A stretch of 64,000 nucleotides of DNA from Caenimonas aquaedulcis (GTDB lineage Bacteria > Pseudomonadota > Gammaproteobacteria > Burkholderiales > Burkholderiaceae_C): the NCBI RefSeq assembly GCF_015831345.1, contig NZ_JADWYS010000001.1, positions 2,880,618 to 2,944,617 on the forward strand, written 5' to 3'. Positions 1 through 7,896 of this stretch are shown piece after piece. Numbering within the stretch: position 1 is the first letter of the stretch; every line of letters starts with the position of its first letter. The notes under the pieces are model-generated. The model worked only from the letters and a program-made list of their open reading frames with translations, was not told the origin of the DNA and searched no databases. Both the position numbers and the translations under genes were made by a program.

Positions 1-227
1 AGCAGCGGCGCGTCGTTGCGGAACATCCACTTGAGCAGCTTGGCCGGCGCGTGCCGGTTGGCCCAGGGTTCGCAATAGCTCACCGAGATCTGCGCGGCGT
101 TCGCGAAACTCGTCTCCTGCGCCGCGCCCGCTTGCCGGTCGACCACCGTCACGTCGTGGCCGCGTTCGAGCAGGTGCCAGGCGGTGCTGACGCCGATGAT
201 GCCGGCGCCCAGGACGAGGACTTTCAT
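1..227 (-). CDS. dadA: D-amino acid dehydrogenase, FAD-dependent (5' part only)
   Basis: Runs off the left edge, so only the first 75 or so residues are visible. The start [19 protein letters not shown] carries the GxGxxG dinucleotide-binding fold of the DAO superfamily, followed by an [12 protein letters not shown] strand and an [14 protein letters not shown] segment typical of the DadA small subunit. DadA oxidatively deaminates D-amino acids (D-Ala in E. coli) to 2-oxo acids and passes electrons to the membrane quinone pool. It is divergent from the ArgP-like regulator across a 92-bp AT-rich gap. The family is clear; exact substrate is not. Confidence 0.85.
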   Translation of the reverse strand, partial: MKVLVLGAGIIGVSTAWHLLERGHDVTVVDRQAGAAQETSFANAAQISVSYCEPWANRHAPAKLLKWMFRNDAPL

Positions 228-319
228 GGCGCGGAGTTTGCGTCAGCTTGTCGTGCAATAAAAGAAAAATTAAACTCTCAGGCAAAACATCAGGCTTGCT
301 TATAAGAAAGCCCACTTTC

Positions 320-1234
320 ATGAGTACGTTCGATCCCGACGCGCTGGAATGCCTCGCCGCCATCGTCGAAGAAGGCGGTTTCGAGCGCGCCGCGCAGCGC
401 CTTTCCATCACGCAATCGGCGGTGTCGCAGCGCTTGCGCGCGCTCGAAGCGCAGGTCGGCACGGTGCTGATCGTCCGCAGCCGGCCGCTCAAGCCGACGT
501 CCGCAGGCCGCCTGCTGCTCAAGCACACCAAGCAGATGCGCCTGCTGCGCGCGGACCTCGAGCGCGACCTGAAGGAGTTGGCGCCCAGCTCCACGGGCGG
601 CGCGAGGGAGGAGGAGCGCGTGTCGATCGCGATCAACGCGGACAGCATCGCGACCTGGGCGTTGCCCGCGCTCAACGAACTCGCGCGGCAGGGCCTCCCG
701 ATGGAAATCATCGCGGACGACCAGGACTTCACGCAGGAATGGCTGCGCGAGGGGCAGGTCCTCGGTTGCGTCACCACGCTCAGGCAGGCGCTGCGCGGGT
801 GCAAGGTGGTGCCGCTCGGCGCGATGCGGTATGTCGCGGTCGCGCGGGCGGACTATGCGCGCGAGCGCTTTCCCGAGGGCTTCGGCCCGCACGCGTTCCG
901 CGACGTCCCCTTCATCGCGTTCAACCGCAAGGACGACATGCAAAGCGAGTTCGTGGCCAAGTGCTTCGGGCTCAAGCGCGTCGCCCTGAACCAGCTGTTC
1001 GTGCCCAGCTCGGAGGGCCAGGTGCGCGCCGTGCTGGCGGGCTGGGGGGTGAGCGTCGTGCCGGAACTCCTGGCGCGCGGCCTGCTGGCGCAGGGGGACC
1101 TGGTGAACGTGGCGCCGTCCTGTTCCTTGCCGATCCAGCTCTACTGGCACTGCTGGAACCTCGAATCGGAAGTGCTGGACGCGCTGACCGCCGCGTTGAC
1201 GCAGGCCGCGGCCGCACAGCTCGCCGCGCCCTGA
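320..1234 (+). CDS. argP: LysR-family regulator, ArgP/IciA type
   Basis: 304 residues, the usual ArgP length. An N-terminal winged helix-turn-helix covers roughly residues 5-62 (GGFERAAQRLSITQSAVSQRL is the recognition region), and the effector-binding domain fills the rest. The sequence resembles ArgP/LysG (for example FIAFNRKDDMQ), which sense lysine or arginine and usually control the exporter gene argO/lysE. No lysE lies next to it here; the divergent neighbour is dadA, so it may control amino-acid catabolism instead (inference). An in-frame start 24 codons upstream is possible, but the alignment of the HTH favours the ATG used. Confidence 0.85.
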   Translation: MSTFDPDALECLAAIVEEGGFERAAQRLSITQSAVSQRLRALEAQVGTVLIVRSRPLKPTSAGRLLLKHTKQMRLLRADLERDLKELAPSSTGGAREEERVSIAINADSIATWALPALNELARQGLPMEIIADDQDFTQEWLREGQVLGCVTTLRQALRGCKVVPLGAMRYVAVARADYARERFPEGFGPHAFRDVPFIAFNRKDDMQSEFVAKCFGLKRVALNQLFVPSSEGQVRAVLAGWGVSVVPELLARGLLAQGDLVNVAPSCSLPIQLYWHCWNLESEVLDALTAALTQAAAAQLAAP

Positions 1235-1247
1235 AGGCGCGCAGCGT

Positions 1248-1805
1248 TCAGTCGCTGTTCTGCGCGAGCAGGGTCTGGCGCAGGGCCTGCGCCTTGTCCT
1301 CGTCGAAGCCGCCCTCGGCACGGGCCAGCACCTTGCCCTCGCGGTTGAGCACGAGCACCCAGGCGTGCTCGGTGCCCGACAGGCCCGCCGCGCGGATGAA
1401 CGCGTCGCGGTCCGTGAAGACCGGCACGAGGCGCGAGCGATCGCTCTCGGCGGGATGGCGGGCGAGCAGCTTGTTCTCGATGTCGCCGCGGGCGTTGTCG
1501 GTACCGGGGTCGTTCAGCACCGGCATGCGGAACCAGGGGATGGAGGAGTCGCGATCCAGGCGCAGGCCCTGGATCCAGCTGTCGATCTCGACGCGGTGGC
1601 CGCGCGTGAAGGTGACGAGGGCCAGGGTGCGTTCGGCCGGCAATCCCTGCGGAAGCACCATCTTCTGCTGGTCGAGGCGCTTGGCCGACACGGTGGGCAT
1701 GCGGCCCAGCAGGCTGGATTCGCTCGGGGCGAGGACCGCCAATGCGACGGCCCCCGTCACGGCCGCGAGCCATGCGAGGGTAGGGGTCCACATTGTTCTT
1801 TTCAT
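1248..1805 (-). CDS. Predicted exported thioredoxin-fold-like protein, unknown function
   Basis: 185 residues beginning MKRTMWTPTLAWLAAVTGAV, a signal peptide or N-terminal membrane anchor. The mature part has an alternating beta/alpha pattern (ERTLALVTFTRGHRVEI ... RLVPVFTDRDAFIRAAG ... HAWVLVLNREGKVLARAEGGF) that looks like a thioredoxin or ATP10-like fold, but no CxxC pair is present, so redox activity is unlikely. The gene converges on argP with 13 bp between stops. The start was chosen at the MKR preceding the signal peptide; 32 further in-frame codons upstream look non-coding. Function is not recognised. Confidence 0.6.
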   Translation of the reverse strand: MKRTMWTPTLAWLAAVTGAVALAVLAPSESSLLGRMPTVSAKRLDQQKMVLPQGLPAERTLALVTFTRGHRVEIDSWIQGLRLDRDSSIPWFRMPVLNDPGTDNARGDIENKLLARHPAESDRSRLVPVFTDRDAFIRAAGLSGTEHAWVLVLNREGKVLARAEGGFDEDKAQALRQTLLAQNSD

Positions 1806-1929
1806 TGGCGCCTCCGATGCAAGGTGAAGTGTTCCACGACCACCCCACCGGGAAAACGTCCAGCTTGTAAAGAACTCGGGGTAGTTGTTGCAGGCGTGCA
1901 AGATTCACGCCGCGCCGCGCGCACCACGA

Positions 1930-2742
1930 TCAGGCGACGTCGAGCACGAAATGCTCGCGGAACCCTTCCTGCTCGCCGCGCTTGGCATACCCCAGGGTGT
2001 TCGCGACGACGCGGCAGCCGCCGGCGACATAGTCCTGCTGGCAATGCAGGTGCCCGTGGAACCACCATCGGGCAAGGGGGAGCAGCCCATCCATCGAATT
2101 GCAGAACCCGGCGGTCCCTGGCGTCAGCCCGTAGCGCGGGTCGGCGCTCAGGAGGCTGGGCGCGAAATGGGTGACGACGACCGTCGTGCCGTCGAAGGGT
2201 TCGGCCAGCGCCGCGCGCAGCCACGCCTCGCATTCGAGCGCGAGTTCGCGCCATTGCGGTGCGAGCATGGGTTCGCCGGCGCGCGTGGTGCCCGTCTTCT
2301 GCAAATAGAAGTTGGCGGCCCGATAGGCTTTTTCGCGCTTCTTCATCCACAGCGTCGGCGAAACGCGGTCCGCGTCGGTGATGAGCGCGTCGAAATCCGC
2401 CCACAGCGTGGTGCCGATGAAGCGCACCCCCTGGACCACGGCCGTCCGGCGTTCGAGCCAGGTGATGCCCAGCCGCTCGCAGGTGTCGCGCAGGCGGGCG
2501 TGCGTGGCGTCGAAATCGAGGTTGTCGTACTCGTGGTTGCCCGGCACGTAGAGCACGGGCACGGGCCAGCCATGGCGCGGGGAAAAGCGTTCGAGGCCGA
2601 AGTCGTCGCCCTGCAACTGGCTGCCCGCCTGGTAGGAGCCGACGTCGCCGGCGAGCACCAGGAGCTGCGCGCCGGGCGCGGGCGTGGGCCGATAGTGCGG
2701 GTGCACCTCGAGGTGCAGGTCGGACATCAGCTGGATTTTCAT
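1930..2742 (-). CDS. Calcineurin-like metallophosphoesterase
   Basis: 270 residues with the metallophosphoesterase signature in order: MSDLHLEV (D-x-H metal site) at residues 6-13, LAGDVGS near 31, VPGNHEYD near 66, and C-terminal VTHFAPS and FHGHLHCQQD. These residues bind the dinuclear metal centre of phosphodiesterases and phosphatases of this superfamily. The subfamily resembles cytosolic Icc-like enzymes, but the substrate cannot be told. It lies 21 bp downstream of the PAS histidine kinase on the same strand, so the two may be cotranscribed. Confidence 0.85.
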   Translation of the reverse strand: MKIQLMSDLHLEVHPHYRPTPAPGAQLLVLAGDVGSYQAGSQLQGDDFGLERFSPRHGWPVPVLYVPGNHEYDNLDFDATHARLRDTCERLGITWLERRTAVVQGVRFIGTTLWADFDALITDADRVSPTLWMKKREKAYRAANFYLQKTGTTRAGEPMLAPQWRELALECEAWLRAALAEPFDGTTVVVTHFAPSLLSADPRYGLTPGTAGFCNSMDGLLPLARWWFHGHLHCQQDYVAGGCRVVANTLGYAKRGEQEGFREHFVLDVA

Positions 2743-2763
2743 CCGGCCATTGTGCGGGTCCGC

Positions 2764-4704
2764 TCAGGACGCCGGGGGCGCGTGCAGGCGCACCTCGAAG
2801 GTCGTGCCTTCGCCGGGCTCGCTGCGCACGTCGATGCTGCCGCGATGCAACTCGACGCATTCCTTCACGATGTGCAGGCCGATGCCCGTGCCCTGGATGT
2901 TCCCCACGTTGGTGCCGCGGTGGAAGGATTCGAAGAGGCGCGGCAGGTCCGCGGGCGGAATACCGATGCCGCGGTCGGTGATGGAAAAGCGCAGGCGGTC
3001 GCCGTCCGCGCTGGCGACGCAGGTCACCGGCGTGTCCGGCGGCGAGTACTTGAGCGCGTTGCCCAGCAGGTTCACCAGGATGTGGCTCACCAGCTTGGCG
3101 TCGACCATACGCGGCTGGTCTGCGCCTTCGCACTGCATGGTGATGCGCGACGCCTGCTCGTGCGACTGGTCCATCTCGGCCGCGACCTGCACCAGCAGCT
3201 GCGGGATGTTGCGCGCCTGCGGCTCGAAGCGGAACCGGCCCGATTCCAGGCGGCTCGTCACGAGCACCTGCTCCACCATCTTGTTCATGCGCGCGACGGC
3301 GTTCTTGATGAGGCCGACGATCTCCTTGCGCTCGCCCTCGGGCAGCCGCGGGCCGTAGTCGTCCAGCAATTCGATGGAGGACAGGATCGCCGCGAGCGGC
3401 GTGCGGAATTCGTGCGAGGCGACCGCGACGAAGCGCGACTTCAGCTCGGACAGCTCGCGTTCGCGCGCGAGGGCCGTGCGCATGTCCTGCTCGGCCTGGC
3501 GGCGCTCGGTGACGTCAGTGAGGAAGTTGAGCGTGGCGGGCGTGTTCTGCCACTCGAACAGCACGGCGCTGATCTCGAGCCAGCGCGTGTCGCCATTCGC
3601 ATGGATCACGCGGAACTGGTAGTGGTTTTCCACCGGTTCGCCCTTGAGGCGGCGCGTGTGGTTGCCGAGCACGCGTTCGCGGTCGTCGGGATGGATGAAC
3701 TCGATGAAGGGCTTGGATTTCGCCGTCTCGTCGTCCATGCCGGTGAGCTGCAGCGCGCGCGGGTTCGCGTAGAGGATGCGGCCGCCGGCGGTCACGAGGA
3801 TGCCCTCGTTCACGTTCTCGACCACCTTGCGGTACTTCGCTTCCGATTCGGCCAGCGCCTTCTCGTTGGCCTTGCGCCGGGAGATGTCGCGGATGAACGA
3901 GCTGAAGGTATAGCCCTCGCCCGTCTTCACCGGCCAGATCGAGAGTTCGGCGTGGAATTCCTCGCCGCTGCGCCGCAGCGCCAGGGTTTCGACGCGGCGG
4001 TTGAAGATCGGCGCGGTGCCGTCGCGCAGGAAGCGCGCGATCCCCTCGTCGTGATGCTTGCGGAACGCGACGGGGATGATCATGTCGGTGAGCCGCTTGC
4101 CCAGGGCCTCGTCGCGACGGAAGCCGAACATCCGCTCCGCCGCTTCGTTCCAGTCGACGATGCTGCTCTTCTCGTCGATCGTGATGACCGCGTCGTTCGC
4201 GCTCGCGATGAGCGCCTGCATGCGCTGCGTCGCGTCGTTGAGGCTGCGCTCGGCGTCGGTGCGGCGGGAGGCTTCCTCCCGCAGTTGCGCGCTGGTGTCG
4301 AACTGCCAGCTGACGTCGCGGGCCACGTGCACGACGTAGGGCTGCCCGGCCGGCCCGTTGGCGACGAATGCCTGTTCGCGGATCCGCGCCGTCCGCGCGG
4401 GCCGGTCGGCGGTCGCCGCCACTGCGGTGCGGAACTCGTCGCTGTAGCCCGCCTCGGGCAACTGGTCGCGCGCGCGCCGCATCCGTTCGCGGTCCTCCGG
4501 GTGCATGCGGTCGATCAAGGCGTCGTGCCCGTGGGGCAGGCCCTTCGCGCTGACGCCCCAGAAGCGCTCGAACGCGGGGTTGGTGTAGACGATCCACCCG
4601 TCGACCGGCGACCACGCCCACATCATCTCGTCGATGGCGCGGCCCAGGGGATCGAGCCACTGGGCGGCCTGCGAGGAAGCATCGGAGCTGGACTGCGCGC
4701 TCAT
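2764..4704 (-). CDS. Multi-PAS sensor histidine kinase
   Basis: 646 residues from the MSAQSSS start; an in-frame ATG 19 codons upstream would add a short, unconserved leader. Three PAS/PAC units can be traced (about 25-140, 150-280 and 290-410), followed by a HisKA helix with the phosphoacceptor in VASHEFRTPLAAIL, an N-box (ILVNLLGNALKYSP), DRGIGIP and GTGIGLHIVKE of the HATPase. No transmembrane helix is evident, so it is probably a soluble sensor of a redox, oxygen or small-molecule signal. No receiver gene is adjacent, so its partner response regulator is an orphan elsewhere. Confidence 0.9.
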   Translation of the reverse strand: MSAQSSSDASSQAAQWLDPLGRAIDEMMWAWSPVDGWIVYTNPAFERFWGVSAKGLPHGHDALIDRMHPEDRERMRRARDQLPEAGYSDEFRTAVAATADRPARTARIREQAFVANGPAGQPYVVHVARDVSWQFDTSAQLREEASRRTDAERSLNDATQRMQALIASANDAVITIDEKSSIVDWNEAAERMFGFRRDEALGKRLTDMIIPVAFRKHHDEGIARFLRDGTAPIFNRRVETLALRRSGEEFHAELSIWPVKTGEGYTFSSFIRDISRRKANEKALAESEAKYRKVVENVNEGILVTAGGRILYANPRALQLTGMDDETAKSKPFIEFIHPDDRERVLGNHTRRLKGEPVENHYQFRVIHANGDTRWLEISAVLFEWQNTPATLNFLTDVTERRQAEQDMRTALARERELSELKSRFVAVASHEFRTPLAAILSSIELLDDYGPRLPEGERKEIVGLIKNAVARMNKMVEQVLVTSRLESGRFRFEPQARNIPQLLVQVAAEMDQSHEQASRITMQCEGADQPRMVDAKLVSHILVNLLGNALKYSPPDTPVTCVASADGDRLRFSITDRGIGIPPADLPRLFESFHRGTNVGNIQGTGIGLHIVKECVELHRGSIDVRSEPGEGTTFEVRLHAPPAS

Positions 4705-4821
4705 CGCCGGAGCATAGCGCCTGCCAGCCCGATCAATGAGAGAACTATCGACCTGCGCCATGCGCCGCGCGGACCGGGTGATGCACGACGGGCATGGAGT
4801 GCATGCGCTTTTGGGCTTGTA

Positions 4822-4838
4822 ACCCTAGGGAAAACCCT
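4822..4838. promoter_or_regulatory. Nested CCCTAGGG / AGGG-AAAA-CCCT palindromes
   Basis: The run accctagggaaaaccct contains the perfect palindrome CCCTAGGG and, overlapping it, AGGG-AAAA-CCCT. It lies 45 bp before the 55-residue small ORF and within the divergent gap to the histidine kinase. It looks like an operator or promoter-proximal element; no protein can be assigned. Confidence 0.35.
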
Positions 4839-4882
4839 TATTCTTGGTGCATCCGGCTCATCCGCCGTCCTGAAAGTCTCCC

Positions 4883-5050
4883 ATGTTTGCCCTGTTCGCC
4901 CCCCTTACCCGGCTCTTTGCCCTGCGCCCGGCTGTTGCCACCGCCGGCGTTGCCCGCCGACTCATGGAAAGCGCCGGCGCACGTTCCGACGCCCGCCAGG
5001 CCGAGGAACTGCGCAGCGCCGCCTACGCGTACCTGCGCGTCGTCCGCTAA
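4883..5050 (+). CDS. Small basic protein, 55 residues, unknown
   Basis: Starts MFALFAPLTRLFALRPAVAT and ends AYAYLRVVR. The N-terminal half is hydrophobic and basic, the second half is a predicted charged helix (SDARQAEELRSAAYAYL). Support is moderate: an open frame filling the gap exactly up to the convergent receptor gene (8 bp between stops), codon third positions rich in G/C, and the palindromic element upstream. The ribosome-binding site is weak (GAAAG). Could be a membrane-associated micro-protein; no family recognised. Confidence 0.5.
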   Translation: MFALFAPLTRLFALRPAVATAGVARRLMESAGARSDARQAEELRSAAYAYLRVVR

Positions 5051-5058
5051 AGGCGCGC

Positions 5059-6042
5059 TCAGAGGCGCACGCCCGCCGCCTTGACGGTCGGTGCGAGCTG
5101 TGCGACCTGCTCCTTCACGAAAGCCGTGAAGGTCGCCGGACTGGCCGGCTGCTCGGTGATGCCGAGCTCGTTCATCTTCTTGCGGATGTCCGCCTGCGCG
5201 AGGATTTCGTTGCAGGCGGTGTTGAGCCGCGCCACGATGTCCGCCGGCATTTTCGGCGGGCCGGACAACCCGAAGAAGTTGTCCAGCACCAGGCGGCGAT
5301 GGCCGGCCTCGACGATGCTCGGCACGTCCGGCACCAGCGGCGAGCGGTTCGCGGACGTCACCGCCAGCGGCACCAGCTGGCCGCTCTTGAAGTAGGGGAC
5401 AAAGGCCGTGAGCACGTCGATGCCCACCGGCACCACCCCGGCGATCAGGTCGGTGGTCATCGGGGCACCGCCGCGATAGGGCACATGGACCATGTTCAGG
5501 CCCAGCGCGTTCTTGATCAATTCCCCGTAGATGTGACCGATCGACGCCGGACCGCCCGAGCCGAAGTCCAGTCGGCCGCTCCGTTTGGCGAACGCTTCCA
5601 GGTCCGCCATGGTCTTCAGGCCCGACTTGGGATTGGCCATCACCACGCACGGCGCGGAGCCGATGAGCGCGATATGCGTGAAGCCCTCCACCGGGTCGTA
5701 GGGTTGCTTCTCCAGCGCGAAGGGGCCGATGGAGATCGGCGTGGAGTTGGAAAGCATGAGCGTGTAGCCGTCCGGTGCGGCCTGCGTGACGACCGAGCCG
5801 CCGACGCTCCCACCCGCACCGGGCCGGTTGTCCACCACGACGCCCTGGCCGAGCTTGTGCGCAAGCTGCTCGGCCATGACCCGCGCGACGATGTCGCTCG
5901 CGCCGCCGGGGGGAAAAGTCACGATGATCTTGATGGGCTTGTCGGGCCAGGCGGCGAACGACGGCAAGGACAGGCTGGCGGCGCCCGCGGCCAGCACGCG
6001 AAGGGCGCCGCGCCGCGGCATCGGGAGAAGGGGTTGTTTCAT
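5059..6042 (-). CDS. Bug/TctC-type periplasmic solute-binding receptor
   Basis: 327 residues. A Tat-like or Sec signal peptide (RRGALRVLAAGAASLSLPSFA) precedes the mature start AWPDKPIKIIVTFPPGGASDIVAR, the hallmark of the Bug (Bordetella uptake gene)/TctC family, which bind carboxylates for tripartite tricarboxylate transporters. A strong AGGAAG ribosome site precedes the chosen ATG. No tctA/tctB membrane components lie nearby, as is usual for the expanded orphan Bug receptors of Burkholderiales. It follows the LysR gene on the same strand by 74 bp, suggesting that regulator controls it. Ligand unknown. Confidence 0.9.
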   Translation of the reverse strand: MKQPLLPMPRRGALRVLAAGAASLSLPSFAAWPDKPIKIIVTFPPGGASDIVARVMAEQLAHKLGQGVVVDNRPGAGGSVGGSVVTQAAPDGYTLMLSNSTPISIGPFALEKQPYDPVEGFTHIALIGSAPCVVMANPKSGLKTMADLEAFAKRSGRLDFGSGGPASIGHIYGELIKNALGLNMVHVPYRGGAPMTTDLIAGVVPVGIDVLTAFVPYFKSGQLVPLAVTSANRSPLVPDVPSIVEAGHRRLVLDNFFGLSGPPKMPADIVARLNTACNEILAQADIRKKMNELGITEQPASPATFTAFVKEQVAQLAPTVKAAGVRL

Positions 6043-6116
6043 GAAGCTTCCTTTCGCGGTTTCCATCATGAAGCCGCGCACCTTCCCGACGCAAGGCGCA
6101 TGCCACGGCCTGTCGC

Positions 6117-7076
6117 TCAGGTGTCCCCGAAGGCCTGGCGCGCGGCGGCCGCCACCGCGAGGCGCAGCCAGGCATGGTCGCTGCGCTGCCCCTGCCGGCG
6201 GTGCCACAGCGAATCGACGTGCACCGGGGAAACGTCGAACGGGATGTCCCGCATCACGAACTGGTCCTCGATGCCCGTCACGCGCACGAAATGGCGGGGC
6301 ATCACGGTGAGCAGGTCCGAGCCGATGACCACCTGGCCGGCGGTGAAGAACTGGTTGACGGTCAGCACCACGCGGCGCTTGCGCCCGAGCGATGCCAGGG
6401 CCTCGTCGACGAAGCCGTAGGGCCGCCCGGAAAAGCTCACCAGCAGGTGGTGCGCGGCGCAGAACTTCTTGATGGTCAGCGGGCCCGTCGCGAGCGGATG
6501 ACCTTTGCGCATGATGCAGACGTACTCGCCGGTGAAGAGCCGCTGGTGGTCGAAGGCGGGCATGCTGCCCGCCTGGGCTTGCGCCGTCAGGTCCGTGATC
6601 ACGGCGCGGAAGTAGCCGACGGCCAGGTCGATCTGGCCCTCGTCGAGCAGCTTGCGCGGGTCCCGGGTCGTGAGCGGCAGCACGCGCATCGACACTCCCG
6701 GCGCATCCCGCTCGATGATGCGCACCAGCCCCGGCATGATCTCCGCCGCCGTGGCGTCGGCCATGCCCAGCAGGAAGGTATTGGTCGCCTCGGACGCCAC
6801 GAAGTCGGCGGGCGAGAGCGAGATTTCCATCTGTCGCAACGCATCCGAGATCGCGGGCCACAAGGCGAGCGCCCGGGGCGTGGGCTCGATGCCGTAGCCG
6901 CTGCGCACGACCAGCTTGTCGCCCACGGATTCACGCAGGCGGTTCAGCGCGTTGCTGACCGCGGGCTGCGTCATGTTGAGGTTCTTCGCCGCCCGGGTCA
7001 GGTTCTTCTCGGCCATGACCTGGTCGAAGACCCGCAGCAGGTTCAGGTCCAGCGTCCTGAAGTTGGGGGCTTTCAT
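6117..7076 (-). CDS. LysR-family transcriptional regulator
   Basis: 319 residues. HTH at the N terminus (NLTRAAKNLNMTQPAVSNALNR, about 25-46), then the LysR substrate-binding domain. Motifs such as LDLNLLRVFDQVMAEKNLTRAA place it in the NodD/PcpR-like branch that starts with the phrase L-DLNLL. Upstream of, and co-oriented with, the Bug receptor, so that gene is a likely target. Two GTG codons just before the ATG could extend it by two residues. Confidence 0.88.
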   Translation of the reverse strand: MKAPNFRTLDLNLLRVFDQVMAEKNLTRAAKNLNMTQPAVSNALNRLRESVGDKLVVRSGYGIEPTPRALALWPAISDALRQMEISLSPADFVASEATNTFLLGMADATAAEIMPGLVRIIERDAPGVSMRVLPLTTRDPRKLLDEGQIDLAVGYFRAVITDLTAQAQAGSMPAFDHQRLFTGEYVCIMRKGHPLATGPLTIKKFCAAHHLLVSFSGRPYGFVDEALASLGRKRRVVLTVNQFFTAGQVVIGSDLLTVMPRHFVRVTGIEDQFVMRDIPFDVSPVHVDSLWHRRQGQRSDHAWLRLAVAAAARQAFGDT

Positions 7077-7087
7077 CACCACGGTGA

Positions 7088-7101
7088 ATGATATCCATCA
7101 T
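7088..7101. promoter_or_regulatory. Candidate LysR operator (ATGAT-N4-ATCAT)
   Basis: Perfect dyad atgat-atcc-atcat, 11 bp upstream of the LysR start, in the AT-rich gap between this regulator and the divergent small membrane-protein gene. Size and place fit autoregulation by a LysR protein. Confidence 0.35.
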
Positions 7102-7191
7102 GAATCTAAATTGGCAATATATCAGTGCTTACCCTAATATCCTTCTACGCCATTGGCAATACCGCCACCGGCGCAAGAAGGGGAAGAAACC

Positions 7192-7638
7192 ATGGCCATG
7201 ACCAGCTTTGCACACGTCGACAATCCTGCCGAACACCCGGGCCTGATCCGCGTCGAGCGGTTCGCCACCAGCGTCCAGAACGCCTACCGCAGCCTCAGCG
7301 CACCGCGCGCCGGCGCGAGCCTCCTGCTCGCGGCGATCGTGGCGGCCCTCGTCGTCGTCGCCAACCAGGTGATCGACACCTGGACCGAAGGCCACCTGCT
7401 CGCCGCCTGGATCGTGATGTGGGCCGTCGCCTTCGCCGCCCTCGCCCTGCTCGCCAGCCCCGCCAAGCGCTTCGTCGCCGGCAGCCGCCGCACCGTGCGC
7501 CGCTGGTCGGTCGCCCGCCAGCAACGCATCCAGGACGAGAAGCTCTGGAAGGTCGCCCTGACCGACGCCCGCGTGATGGCCGATATCAGCCGCGCGATGA
7601 GCGCCGGCGCCACCCGCGACGTCCGGACCTACTACTGA
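7192..7638 (+). CDS. Two-helix membrane protein, unknown function
   Basis: 148 residues; the ATG is preceded by GGGGAAGAA at good spacing, favouring it over an upstream TTG. Two hydrophobic segments (about residues 39-61 ASLLLAAIVAALVVVANQV and 70-90 AAWIVMWAVAFAALALLA) flank a short loop, with cytosolic basic tails (RRTVRRWSVARQQR). The C terminus VRTYY is aromatic. This pattern recurs as hypothetical proteins in Comamonadaceae. It lies 9 bp before a small downstream gene, probably the same transcript. Confidence 0.7.
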   Translation: MAMTSFAHVDNPAEHPGLIRVERFATSVQNAYRSLSAPRAGASLLLAAIVAALVVVANQVIDTWTEGHLLAAWIVMWAVAFAALALLASPAKRFVAGSRRTVRRWSVARQQRIQDEKLWKVALTDARVMADISRAMSAGATRDVRTYY

Positions 7639-7647
7639 AAGCCGGCG

Positions 7648-7836
7648 ATGGCCGCCTTCGTCCACACCAGCCGGCTGCAAATGGCGCTTCGCCACCTGCC
7701 CGCGCCGCTGCTGGCCGCGCTGGATGCCTGGTCGGTGCGCCGCGCGCGCGAGCGGCTCGAGAAGCGACGGGAAGCGCTGCGAAAGCCCGAGGTGGAAGCC
7801 CCGGTGCCGTACCGGCCCAAACCCTGGCGCGATTGA
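7648..7836 (+). CDS. Small basic cytosolic protein, unknown
   Basis: 62 residues, strongly basic (RRARERLEKRREALRKPE), predicted helical, no membrane segment. It begins 9 bp after the two-helix membrane gene and ends 8 bp before a strong terminator, so both form a short operon. No family recognised. Confidence 0.55.
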   Translation: MAAFVHTSRLQMALRHLPAPLLAALDAWSVRRARERLEKRREALRKPEVEAPVPYRPKPWRD

Positions 7837-7843
7837 TCCCGCC

Positions 7844-7887
7844 GCTCCAATGAAAAAGCCACCTCGCGGTGGCTTTTTCATTGGAGC
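7844..7887. terminator. Bidirectional intrinsic terminator, 20-bp perfect stem
   Basis: Arm gctccaatgaaaaagccacc pairs perfectly with its complement across a tcgc loop. The internal A5/T5 tracts let it terminate both the rightward small-protein operon and the leftward pckG transcript, which converge here. Confidence 0.92.
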
Positions 7888-7896
7888 GCGGCTGCC

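Noticed and set aside
1885..6420. A 1511-codon open frame on the plus strand
   Set aside because: It lies antisense to four clear genes (phosphoesterase, histidine kinase, Bug receptor and the LysR gene). In DNA of this GC content, antisense frames stay open by codon bias. The product is Arg/Ala/His-rich with no domain.
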